From positions 62,001 to 126,000 of the forward strand of contig JAPLAU010000028.1 in the NCBI GenBank assembly GCA_026393115.1: a stretch of DNA of 64,000 bases. Direction: 5' to 3'. The first letter of the stretch is position 1; each line of letters opens with the position of its first letter. The translations under genes and the position numbers were made by a program. Source of the DNA: Actinomycetota bacterium (lineage in GTDB: Bacteria > Actinomycetota > Actinomycetes > S36-B12 > CAIYMF01). Below, piece by piece: positions 36,253-44,930 of this stretch. The notes below the pieces were generated by a model. It worked only from the letters and a program-made list of their open reading frames with translations, did not search any database and was not told where the DNA came from.

Positions 36253-37074
36253 ATGAGCGCACCTACGTCACCAGAGGCAGTCGCGATGTTCTCAAGCGAC
36301 GCATTCGCGGGTCGCCGGGTGTTGGTGACCGGCGGGGGTAGTGGCATTGGCCGCGCCACCGCATTGCTCTTTGCTGGTGCGGGGGCACACGTTGCTGTGA
36401 TGGGTCGGCGCATTGAAACCTTGGAAGAGACGGCGGCATTAGCTCCGGCGCGATCGCTGCCCATCGTGCCGGTGGTGTGCGATATCCGTGAGTCCGATCA
36501 GGTCGATGACGCACTCGATCGCATGGTCGCCGACGACGCACTCGGCGGACTCGACATCTTGGTCAATAACGCGGGCGGTCAATTTGTGGCACCGGCCGAG
36601 CAAATCACTGCCAAGGGTTTTCGCGCAGTGACGCGATTGAATCTTGAAGCGGTGTGGTACCTCACGACTCAGGTCGCCGTGCGTGCGTTCATCCCCCAGA
36701 ACAACGGTGTCGTCGTGAGCGTCACCATGACGCCGCACCGCGGTATGCCGGGCATGTCGCACTCATCGGCCGCTCGCGCAGGCGTTGAATCACTGATGCG
36801 CACCCTCGCAGTTGAGTGGGGTCGTTACGGAATCAGGTGTGCTGCCGTGGCGCCGGGCATCGTGCACACCGATGCGTGGGAGCGGTACGGACTCGATCCT
36901 GCGGCTGTCTCGACGGTGATACCTGTTGGTCGACTGCAGACAGCCGATGAGGTGGCGTGTGCCATCGCTTTCGTCGCTTCACCCGCAGGTGGGTACATCA
37001 CGGGTACCACCCTCACTGTCGATGGGGGGCTTGACGTCAGCGGTCCCGGAGCGCTGCTCGGGTCAGCCGATTGA
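36253..37074 (+). CDS. SDR oxidoreductase with non-canonical active site
   Basis: 273 residues. The cofactor loop is VTGGGSGIGRATAL (TGxxxGIG) and the NNAG motif is present. The usual Y-x-x-x-K is replaced: the matching segment is SHSSAARAGVESL, with Ser at the Tyr position and Arg at the Lys position. A similar HSxAARAG stretch occurs, as I recall, in 2,4-dienoyl-CoA reductase-like SDRs, which use another mechanism. Likely a fatty-acyl-CoA reductase; not a standard alcohol dehydrogenase. Confidence 0.85.
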   Translation: MSAPTSPEAVAMFSSDAFAGRRVLVTGGGSGIGRATALLFAGAGAHVAVMGRRIETLEETAALAPARSLPIVPVVCDIRESDQVDDALDRMVADDALGGLDILVNNAGGQFVAPAEQITAKGFRAVTRLNLEAVWYLTTQVAVRAFIPQNNGVVVSVTMTPHRGMPGMSHSSAARAGVESLMRTLAVEWGRYGIRCAAVAPGIVHTDAWERYGLDPAAVSTVIPVGRLQTADEVACAIAFVASPAGGYITGTTLTVDGGLDVSGPGALLGSAD

Positions 37075-37236
37075 CCAGGCGGGCGGCGCCCCTGGAGGGG
37101 CCGTTGAGCCAGATTCTCTGCCCGATTTGATGCCGGGTTCACATCGACCGTTCACGGATGGGTCAGCGAGGGGTTGCAAAGCGTGTGCAACGGGTAGTAT
37201 GACGACGCCCCAATGGTTCCGGAAAGGACTACGAGA

Positions 37237-39123
37237 ATGCGGTCAGTGCGACCTGCTGGTGTTGTTGCTCTGGCATTGCTCTCGAGTGCGGTTGTCGCGA
37301 TGGGGCTTGTGGCTCCCGCAAGTGCCTACGAGTTGGTGCCGCCCAAGCAGTTGCGAAGTCATCACGACCAGCATGGCGAGCACCATCTCCGGGGCGCGAA
37401 CAATCGAGCCTTAACTGGTGCGCAAGGTAGTGGACTGCTGACCTACCACGGCGGAACCGGAGGCATCGGAGTCACCACGGGTGCTCCCAAGGTTTACGTC
37501 GTCTTCTGGGGTAGCCAGTGGGGTGCCCAAGGTACCGATGGCAATGGCAACGCAACGTTCAGCAACGACACCCTCGGAGTTGCGCCTCGTGTCCAGGCGT
37601 TCCTGAAGGGTCTTGGAACGAACGGTGAGCGGTGGTCGGGTGTCATGACCGAGTCGTGTGAGGGCGTGGCCGTAGGCGCCACGTCGTGCCCGGCTTCAGC
37701 GGCACACGTTGGCTATCCAACGGGTGGCGCCCTTGCTGGCGTCCTCTACGACAATGCAGTAGCAGCCCCGACAACGGCCTCTGACACAGAGATCGCTCAG
37801 GAGGCTGTGAATGCGGCGGTGGCCTTTGGAAACACCACCGCGGCATCGAACCGAAGCGCCCAGTACGTCATCGTGAGCCCCTCAGGTCTGCACCCCGGTG
37901 GATTCAATGCGCCGTTGAACTGGTGTGCGTGGCACGACGGCACTGGTGGATATCTGGTCACCAGTGGTGCTGGCGGCCCGATTGCCTTCACTAACCTTCC
38001 GTACCTCACTGACGTCGGCGGTTCCTGCGGAGCCAATTACGTGAACAGTGGTACCGCTGGCGCAGCCGATGGTGTCACCATCGTCGAGGGCCATGAGTAC
38101 GCCGAGACCATCACTGACCAGTTGCCCAGTGGTGGGTGGTACGACGCCGCGGGTTACGAGAACGGCGACAAGTGCGCGTGGGTGGGTTCGATCTCGACCT
38201 CTCCTTTCCCGTCGAACGGAGCCCAGAACATTGCGCTTGCCACCGGATCCTTCCCGGTGCAGGCCAACTTCTCCAATGCAGCCAACGCCTGCGCCGTCGC
38301 GGCACCCATCGTGAGCGGAACGTCGACAACAGTCACGTTCAACTCGACGCCGGGTAACCAGTCAGGACCGATCGGCACTCCCGTGAGCGTGTCGGCTGCT
38401 GCGACTGCGTCTGACGTCACCAAGACCATCACCTACTCCGCAACCGGCCTGCCCGGTGGCCTGACCATCAACTCGTCCACCGGATTGATCTCCGGAACGC
38501 CGAGCGCCGCGATTCTGTCGTCGCCGGTGAAGGTCACGTCGACGACCAGTGATGGCGCTGTTGCCAGCACGTCGTTCACGTGGACCATCAGCAATCTGGC
38601 GGGTAACACGGTCGCGGTCACTGCGATTGCGACCAAGTCCAGTGGCAAAGGCAAGGCCGCCACCCAGACCGCCTCTGCAACCGACGACCAGGCGCTGCAG
38701 AAGTTGACCTGGTCGGCCACCGGACTTCCTTCCGGAGTCACGATCAACGCGACGACCGGCACGATGAGCGGAACGGCGACCACGGCTGGTACGTACACCG
38801 TCGTGGTGAAAGCCGCCGATCTTACTGCGGCTTTCGGCACCACGACGTTCACGTGGAACGTGACCGCGCCTGTGGTGACGAACCCTGGGGCGCAAAGTAC
38901 CGCACGTCGAACCGTTGTCAGCCTTCAGATCGTGGCGACTGACCCAGGTGCGACCTTGACCTACTCAGCAAGTGGCCTTCCGACCGGTCTGACGATCAAT
39001 GCGACCACCGGAAAGATCACGGGAACGACAAATAATTCCACCGCCACTAAGAACGTGTCGGTGACGGTGCGCGACAGTAATGCCGTGAGCACCGTGGTGT
39101 CGTTCCAGTGGAGGATCGTCTAG
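37237..39123 (+). CDS. Secreted protein with HEYAE motif and three Ig-like (He_PIG) repeats
   Basis: 628 residues from ATG 37237, with AAAGGA upstream. Signal peptide to APASA-YEL. Residues 35-335 form a globular domain with VYVVFWGSQWG, a metalloprotease-like VEGHEYAETITD and GWYDAAGYENGDKCAW. A second His three residues on, as in HExxH, is missing. Three repeats of about 85 residues follow, each with TYSATGLPGGLTINSSTG-type putative Ig cores (cadherin-like/He_PIG). The globular part resembles plant EXORDIUM-type or related actinobacterial secreted proteins, but I cannot assign it. A -10-like TAGTAT lies at 37195-37200. Confidence 0.75.
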   Translation: MRSVRPAGVVALALLSSAVVAMGLVAPASAYELVPPKQLRSHHDQHGEHHLRGANNRALTGAQGSGLLTYHGGTGGIGVTTGAPKVYVVFWGSQWGAQGTDGNGNATFSNDTLGVAPRVQAFLKGLGTNGERWSGVMTESCEGVAVGATSCPASAAHVGYPTGGALAGVLYDNAVAAPTTASDTEIAQEAVNAAVAFGNTTAASNRSAQYVIVSPSGLHPGGFNAPLNWCAWHDGTGGYLVTSGAGGPIAFTNLPYLTDVGGSCGANYVNSGTAGAADGVTIVEGHEYAETITDQLPSGGWYDAAGYENGDKCAWVGSISTSPFPSNGAQNIALATGSFPVQANFSNAANACAVAAPIVSGTSTTVTFNSTPGNQSGPIGTPVSVSAAATASDVTKTITYSATGLPGGLTINSSTGLISGTPSAAILSSPVKVTSTTSDGAVASTSFTWTISNLAGNTVAVTAIATKSSGKGKAATQTASATDDQALQKLTWSATGLPSGVTINATTGTMSGTATTAGTYTVVVKAADLTAAFGTTTFTWNVTAPVVTNPGAQSTARRTVVSLQIVATDPGATLTYSASGLPTGLTINATTGKITGTTNNSTATKNVSVTVRDSNAVSTVVSFQWRIV

Positions 39124-39641
39124 TTCGGCGGTTGTACCGGAATCACTACTTCGTTGCGGCGCATGAACCACGGCGTCCACGGTGGGTCGTAGCGGGCGAA
39201 GCGTGGCGGCCCGCTGGCAGTGAGCCCAGCCTTCTCGACGCCTGCTCGCAGACGTCGCTCGACGTCGGCGCAGGTCTTCTCCGTCCATCGTCCGCTGAAC
39301 TTCTCAGCCGCAGCCCACTCCTCGGTGACGGCCCGTAGGTTCACCGACGAATCCTGGGGCGCAGGAGCTGACTCAAGGGTTGCATCGGCGGGAAGCACGA
39401 AGGACACGGCATGGCCCGACCCCCGGCTGGGCGCGCTCTGAATAACGGGAGCGGTCATGGCCAACTTCTCGCCGCTCATGTTGCGGCCGGAAATGTAGGA
39501 GACGAGAGGGCGAAACCCGATGCTTCCTGCACTCTCAAACGATGCCTGCACGTCAACTTCGGCGAGCACGTGGGGCGCATAACGGCGCAGTTCCCACTCT
39601 CCGTACGACCGTTCCACCGTGTAGAGCTGTTCCTGTGTCAT
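39120..39641 (-). CDS. SOUL family haem-binding protein
   Basis: 173 residues with YTVERSYGEWELRRYAPHVLAEV at the start (shown in part: ERSYGEWELRRYAPHVLAEV), ISGRNMSGEKLAMTAPVIQ, and WTPWFMRRNEVVIP at the end: the complete SOUL/HBP fold. Members bind haem or other tetrapyrroles in the cytosol; their role in bacteria is poorly known. The stop overlaps that of the convergent gene by CTAG. Confidence 0.92.
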   Translation of the reverse strand: MTQEQLYTVERSYGEWELRRYAPHVLAEVDVQASFESAGSIGFRPLVSYISGRNMSGEKLAMTAPVIQSAPSRGSGHAVSFVLPADATLESAPAPQDSSVNLRAVTEEWAAAEKFSGRWTEKTCADVERRLRAGVEKAGLTASGPPRFARYDPPWTPWFMRRNEVVIPVQPPN

Positions 39642-39773
39642 GTCTCCACGGTACGTCGGATGCGAGTTGTGGGCTAGTCGGGTCGTAACAGATGGAACCT
39701 AGGCACGTACGCTGGTCGTCACATAGGGGAGGGCGGCCAACTGGCGCCTCCCAACGATTGACGAAGGAGTCCG

Positions 39774-41621
39774 GTGGCTGAGTCCGAGCCTGATGTCACC
39801 GTTCGACGTCGGCGGGTGTGGCCATGGGTGGTCATCGGCCTTGCTGTCGTGGGGCTACTCAGCGTCATCGTGACGGGCTATGCCTTCGTGACCATCGCGG
39901 TGTCTGCGAAGTCGGCCCAAGGGCACCTTGAAGCGGCCAAGGAGGCCCTGAAGAACTCGTCGGTGGCAACGGCGCGCACTGAAGTCGCCGCGGCGAAGGC
40001 TGATGTCGACGCTGCTTCGGGCGAAACGGGGCTGCCACCGGTGCGTGTGTTGGGGGTAGTGCCAGTGGTGGGCACCGCGGTGAGCGATGTCGATTCGCTT
40101 GTCTCGGCCGTCTCGCACACCGTTGACGCGTCGGAATCTCTGGTCGATGCCTACGCTCTCGCCACGGGCACCGAGGGAACGACCAAGTTGCTACAGGGCG
40201 GCTCGGTCAATCTCGCTGCCATTCCTCCGCTCGCCACTGCTATCACCACTGCGCGTGCCGATCTCACCCAGGCATCAATCGATCTGAACAACGTGCGCGG
40301 AACGGTTCCCGGAACCGCGACACTTGCCGATGCGCGCGATCAGATGGCCGAAGTGGTTGATCCGCTGCAGCAGACGCTCACGACGGTCGAGGGCGTGCTG
40401 CCCCGCCTCGACGACGCCCTCGGAGCGACCTCGCCCAAGCGCTACCTCCTGGCAGTACTGAACTCAGCTGAACTGCGACCCAGCGGTGGCGCTCCGCTGT
40501 CCGTTGCGCTGCTGACGTTCGACAAGGGCAAGCTCACGGTCAGCGAACGCGGCCAGGTCAGTACCCAGATCATCCCCGGAAACCCGCTCGTCGCGTGGCA
40601 CCACGCAACGACCACGCCATTCCCAACGGGCGACCAACAAAGTCGTTTCGTCAATTCCAACCTCCACCCCGACTTTGCCTTGGCCGGTGAAGAGCTCATG
40701 CGGGCTTGGGCGGCTTCAGATAAGCCTCCGGTTAACGGCGTGATTGCCATTGACACCAGTGCCATCATCGCGGGGCTGCGGGCGACGGGGCCGATTACGA
40801 CGGCAGGGTTCGGTGAGGTGACAGCCGACAATTTCGTCGACAAGTGGGTCAACAGTTATCGCAAGTTCAGCAGTGCCAACGGTGACCGACAGTCGATCAA
40901 CAACGTGCTGGCCGGCGAACTCATCACTCGGCTGTCGAGTGGAGAGGGTGCCTTTAAGTTGATGAAGGAACTGGCTACCGTGGCACCGGGACGCCACGTG
41001 CAGGTACACCTTGAAGATGCCGCACTGCAGAAGGCCGTCGATGAGGCTGGGCTCGGTGGTCACGTCAGTTCGCCGACCGGTGACCATTCGGCATGGTTCT
41101 CAACGAACTCCAATGCCAGCAAGACCGACGTGTTCTCTCGCCGCAATCTGACCATCACGGCAACTGTTGGTGCTGATGGTGGGGCCACGGTGAAGCAGAA
41201 GATGGTGGTCTACAACCAGACGCCCGAAGGATTCGGCGACGGTTCAGCCCAGGGGTACTTGACGGCCGTCAACCGCAGCGCATGGTGGGCGTACGTGCCT
41301 CAAGGTGCGATCGACGCCACACTCAGTCACCCGTCTGGTTGGCTGCCGTCACGCACGTGGTCGGACGGAATGGGGCGCACCATCATGGTCACGGGGGGCA
41401 CCTTGGCGGCCCGTCAGTCCGCCACGATTAGCCTCACCTACCGGTTGCCGGCCGGCACGTTCCCTGACGGGGTCTATCGCCTCACGGTTGATCCGCAGCC
41501 GGTTCTTCGCGCGGTGCGCCTTCGCTTGCTCGTCGGTGCGGCCGGAGCCGAGCCCGTCGAAGTGATGAAAAACGTTCCCATTACCCAAGTGATTTCGGTC
41601 GAGCAGCCCACACGCGACTGA
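39774..41621 (+). CDS. DUF4012 membrane-anchored exported protein
   Basis: 615 residues from GTG 39774 with AAGGAG just upstream. One membrane span at about residues 16-38, then a helical region (SAQGHLEAAKEALKNSS...) and the DUF4012 core (YLLAVLNSAELRPSGGAPLSV, and the central part with FPNAD-like NSNLHPDFALAGEEL). DUF4012 proteins in actinobacteria lie at the edge of exopolysaccharide clusters, as here. The extracellular domain may take part in attaching or releasing polymer; not shown. Confidence 0.88.
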   Translation: MAESEPDVTVRRRRVWPWVVIGLAVVGLLSVIVTGYAFVTIAVSAKSAQGHLEAAKEALKNSSVATARTEVAAAKADVDAASGETGLPPVRVLGVVPVVGTAVSDVDSLVSAVSHTVDASESLVDAYALATGTEGTTKLLQGGSVNLAAIPPLATAITTARADLTQASIDLNNVRGTVPGTATLADARDQMAEVVDPLQQTLTTVEGVLPRLDDALGATSPKRYLLAVLNSAELRPSGGAPLSVALLTFDKGKLTVSERGQVSTQIIPGNPLVAWHHATTTPFPTGDQQSRFVNSNLHPDFALAGEELMRAWAASDKPPVNGVIAIDTSAIIAGLRATGPITTAGFGEVTADNFVDKWVNSYRKFSSANGDRQSINNVLAGELITRLSSGEGAFKLMKELATVAPGRHVQVHLEDAALQKAVDEAGLGGHVSSPTGDHSAWFSTNSNASKTDVFSRRNLTITATVGADGGATVKQKMVVYNQTPEGFGDGSAQGYLTAVNRSAWWAYVPQGAIDATLSHPSGWLPSRTWSDGMGRTIMVTGGTLAARQSATISLTYRLPAGTFPDGVYRLTVDPQPVLRAVRLRLLVGAAGAEPVEVMKNVPITQVISVEQPTRD

Positions 41622-41642
41622 CGGCACAGAAGCCGAGGACTA

Positions 41643-42428
41643 CTAGGCGCAGGTTTCCGGCGGTGAGAGAGCCCAAGGCGCGGCGAGTCCCGGTTGTTCA
41701 AGTACATGCGAAAGCTCGGGCGAGGTGAGTACGACCCAGCCACGCCGAGAGCCCGTCTCCTGCTCAGACGCAATGGAAGGGTAGGCGCCACGCCACTTGG
41801 CAAGTGGGGGCAGGATCGTGCGATCAAGGCGAACCCCGGGACCGTAGTTGTCGAATCCGTAACCTGAGTCACCTGGAACTTCGAAGTCGTCGATGACCAC
41901 GATGGCGCGACTCCATGATGCGCCGATCATGGTGAGTTCGTCAGCGAGCGGGAGGTCGTCGCCCCAGTGGGCGTCAAGGTAAAAGAGGGTGACCTGGTCG
42001 GTGAAACTGGGCTGAATGGATAGCGCGTGGATCACGGTTCGGGAGTCACCAAGGTGCAAGGTGACGTTGGTAGCTTCGGAGAGTCGTTCAGCGGCAACCG
42101 AGTAGTAGAAGGGATCGACCTCAACGCTGACCACGGAGTTGACGATCGTGGCCAGATATTCCGTGGTGACTCCATGGAAGGTGCCTGTTTCAATCGCACA
42201 TGTCACGCGTGCGCGCTCGATAAGCGCCCGGATGATGGCGGCGCGCTCATGTTGGGCGTTAAAGGGCTCTGGGTCCGAAGGTTGATTGGATGTTCGCCTT
42301 CGACTACCCCAGCCAGTCACCGATCGTAGCCAAAGCGCTGCGGGTTGGGCCTGATCAGGAAGACGCGAAATCAGACTCCCCGCATAGACCGTGCTCTCTC
42401 GTGGTCTCGGTCGCACGTGTCCCTCCAC
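41643..42428 (-). CDS. Methyltransferase-fold protein of the polysaccharide locus
   Basis: 261 residues from GTG 42428. IETGTFHGVTTEYLA is the SAM loop, VSVEVDPFYYSVAAERL holds the acidic residue after strand 2, LHLGDSRTVIHAL and FYLDAHWGDDLPLADEL follow, and IVVIDDFEVPGD is a metal-site-like stretch. The pattern fits Methyltransf_24-type enzymes that O-methylate sugars. It points against the flanking genes. The first 50 residues are low in similarity to the family, so a later start is possible. Confidence 0.72.
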   Translation of the reverse strand: MEGHVRPRPRESTVYAGSLISRLPDQAQPAALWLRSVTGWGSRRRTSNQPSDPEPFNAQHERAAIIRALIERARVTCAIETGTFHGVTTEYLATIVNSVVSVEVDPFYYSVAAERLSEATNVTLHLGDSRTVIHALSIQPSFTDQVTLFYLDAHWGDDLPLADELTMIGASWSRAIVVIDDFEVPGDSGYGFDNYGPGVRLDRTILPPLAKWRGAYPSIASEQETGSRRGWVVLTSPELSHVLEQPGLAAPWALSPPETCA

Positions 42429-42541
42429 TCCGTTGAACTGGGTTGCTCGGTGCGCTGGGGCTCAGCCTAGATTGAATCTGGGAATGACTTCGCATGTACT
42501 ACGCACACGGGTGAACTCGTTCGTTTCGCCACTGACGCGTG

Positions 42542-42547
42542 TAGGGT
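42542..42547 (+). promoter_or_regulatory. Leaderless -10 of the polymerase gene
   Basis: TAGGGT, GAGGCA, GTG 42554. Confidence 0.55.
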
Positions 42548-42553
42548 GAGGCA

Positions 42554-43843
42554 GTGAACGAAGCTACGGCATCTCCAGCCGAATCCAGGGTGTGGTGGCG
42601 CAGCGAGGGGTCACTCGCCGTCTTCGTTGTAACCGTTGTGAGTCTGCCCGATTTCAGCTTGATGGTGCCCGAACCGTTGCTCACTGTTGCCGACATTTCG
42701 TTGCATCCCATGGATGTGGTGGCTCTCGCGGCGGCAATTCTTGGTGTGTGGCGAATGATTCGGACTCGCAAACTCGGCGTGGAGTCTGGTGCAGTGGCCG
42801 TGCTCTGGCTGCTACTGGCGGTTGAGGTGTTGCGTGGCGCGATGATCTTCGGATTTCAGCCATCGGTCAATTTCGGCCGAGTTCTTTTCTACGGGCTGGC
42901 GGCCCTGACGTACGCGGCGTGGTTGCCTCGTCGCTGGTCGCGCAGAGATCTACTGGGAGGCGTTCCCGCTCTGCTTGTGATTCTGGGTCTGTGTCTAGGG
43001 CGTTTTCTTGCCAGTGGGCTACTACTCAGGCACGACGGTGACAATGCCGATGTGCTGATGGTCGACCTGCGCCCAGTATCGGCCTCCGGGGCCTTCTTCT
43101 TGCTGGCGGCTGCTTTCATTGTGGTTTCCGGCCGCACTCAATCTGGCACTCGTTCTTATGTTGCAGCGGGGGCATTGGCACTGGTCGTAGTACTCGTTCA
43201 GCAACGAACCGTCTGGTTTTGCATCGCTGCAGCAGTGCCGGCATGGATCATTGCCTCGTGGCTTGATGTGCGTGAGGGTGTACTCGTCATGCCGAAGCGC
43301 TTTCTGCAGGGTGTGACTGCGATAGGCGTCGTCGTCGTCGTTGGCGTTCTCGTCACTCCGAGTCTGAGGAATTCGGCGACTGACACGAGCAACCTCACGT
43401 GGCGCTTCCATCAGTGGGGCGATGGCATCAATGCGATGCCGGACGCTGTGGCATGGATTATCGGCCGGCCCAGTGCCAGCAGTCGTGACCAGTGGGACTT
43501 TTCCGCCTATCTCAATCGGGTGAAGATCACGCACGGCTCGGGTCTGACCACGCATTCAACGTATGTTGACTTGCTCCTCCTAGTAGGGCTCGTTGGTCTG
43601 GCGGCTGTACTTGTTCTCATCTTCCGTTCCGCGACTCGTCGGTATGACCGGCTGTGGATTTCGTCTGCCGGAGCAGTGGCCCTGAGTGTCGCGGTGATGG
43701 TCTACGGCGTGACCTATTTCTTGCCGGTTATCGCGTTCGCGCTTGTGGGCATGGCTTTAGCGGAGAGAATTCGCCAGCGACCTTGGTCGAACGGCCCGCT
43801 TGAGGGTGGCGCTGCTGCTGCGTCTGAGTTGACTCACGGGTGA
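42554..43843 (+). CDS. O-antigen ligase/polymerase-like membrane protein (Wzy type)
   Basis: 429 residues with about ten to twelve membrane spans and a large extracytosolic loop around residues 275-335 (SLRNSATDTSNLTWRFHQWGDGINAM and onward, ending near THSTYVDLLLLVG), the usual layout of Wzy/WaaL proteins. It should join lipid-linked repeat units on the outer face. It begins the three-gene run polymerase, glycosyltransferase, flippase. Confidence 0.82.
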   Translation: MNEATASPAESRVWWRSEGSLAVFVVTVVSLPDFSLMVPEPLLTVADISLHPMDVVALAAAILGVWRMIRTRKLGVESGAVAVLWLLLAVEVLRGAMIFGFQPSVNFGRVLFYGLAALTYAAWLPRRWSRRDLLGGVPALLVILGLCLGRFLASGLLLRHDGDNADVLMVDLRPVSASGAFFLLAAAFIVVSGRTQSGTRSYVAAGALALVVVLVQQRTVWFCIAAAVPAWIIASWLDVREGVLVMPKRFLQGVTAIGVVVVVGVLVTPSLRNSATDTSNLTWRFHQWGDGINAMPDAVAWIIGRPSASSRDQWDFSAYLNRVKITHGSGLTTHSTYVDLLLLVGLVGLAAVLVLIFRSATRRYDRLWISSAGAVALSVAVMVYGVTYFLPVIAFALVGMALAERIRQRPWSNGPLEGGAAAASELTHG

Positions 43844-43847
43844 CACG

Positions 43848-44930
43848 ATGACCTCCGGTGGCCCGACAGTTCTTCTCATCACCAATCAGCCGCAGGTCAG
43901 TCACGCTGTGGGACACGAACAGGCGTACCGGACGCTGGTTGAAGCCGGCTATCTCGGGGCCGTTGACATCGTGAGTTGGCGAGGGTCAAACGGACACCTT
44001 CCGCAGGGCAATCTCGAGTCGGTACTCACACTCCTTGAAACCCGAACTTATGACGTCGTGGTTGTGTGGAGCTCAGGTCACTTCCCTGGCACTCGTGCTT
44101 CTTTCGATCGTCTGAACGCAGCGATGAAATCAGCGACGCTTCTCTACTGGGAGGGCGACTCCTGGGGACGTGGCAAGCCCGTGACTCGGGAGATGCGCTG
44201 GTGGTTGCAACGCGCTGACGTAGTCATTTCGGCCTCGGGGGACCCTCAGCCGCACATGCTTCTTAATGCGGGTGCGCGGGAAGTGAGGTTCAGTCCGCAG
44301 GTTGTGGATGAAGGAGTGTTCGCTACTGAGTATTCCTCGAATTGGAGCCCACCGGCTACGTCCCGCGGTGCGATCATGATCGGAAGTTACGAGGCTCGGA
44401 TCCCGATCATTGGTGGAATGCCCGGCGATGGTGAACGTCGTCGATTGGCACGCGCCTTACGGAAGCGTTTCGGGGGGACCTTTACTCTGCGTGGACGAGG
44501 TTGGCCCTCGAGTTGGGCGGTGTCACCGGTGGCCTACGAGGGGCAGGTGCGTGAGATTGCGACACACCGAGTCTCGGCGAACTGGGACCACTATCCGCGC
44601 TATGCCGATTCCTCCAGCGACCGCCTGCCGATCGCGCTCCTCGCAGGACGTCCCCATGTGGCGGGGCGCCACCCGGGGATGGAGTGGCTACCCGGGCCAG
44701 AAGTCGGATTCTTTCAAGAATCCACAGTGTCGGCGGTTGTTGATCGCGTGGGCGAATTGATCGATGATCCGCAGCGCTGCGCGCGCCTTGGAGTGGAGGG
44801 GCGTCGGTGGGTGGTGGGCCGACTCTGTGCTGAGCAGGCGGTGCGCTACCACCTGTCACTCGTTCTCGATGAGGTCCCTGCGCCGACAATCGAACCGTGG
44901 ACCGCACTGCCCGGACCCTGGCGGTTGTGA
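43848..44930 (+). CDS. Glycosyltransferase of the GT-B type (CgeB-like)
   Basis: 360 residues, 4 bases after the polymerase stop. VLLITNQPQVSHAVGHEQAY at the start and the pair DRLPIALLAGRPHVAGRHPG and LIDDPQRCARLGVEGRRWV at the end form the nucleotide-sugar half of a GT-B fold, with the C-terminal glycosyl_trans_1_2 (CgeB) pattern. Donor and acceptor unknown. Overlaps the flippase start by one base (TGATG). Confidence 0.8.
   Translation: MTSGGPTVLLITNQPQVSHAVGHEQAYRTLVEAGYLGAVDIVSWRGSNGHLPQGNLESVLTLLETRTYDVVVVWSSGHFPGTRASFDRLNAAMKSATLLYWEGDSWGRGKPVTREMRWWLQRADVVISASGDPQPHMLLNAGAREVRFSPQVVDEGVFATEYSSNWSPPATSRGAIMIGSYEARIPIIGGMPGDGERRRLARALRKRFGGTFTLRGRGWPSSWAVSPVAYEGQVREIATHRVSANWDHYPRYADSSSDRLPIALLAGRPHVAGRHPGMEWLPGPEVGFFQESTVSAVVDRVGELIDDPQRCARLGVEGRRWVVGRLCAEQAVRYHLSLVLDEVPAPTIEPWTALPGPWRL

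Noticed and set aside
37085-37102. GCCCCTGGAGGGGC hairpin after the SDR gene as a terminator
   Set aside because: Only five pairs and no T-run.
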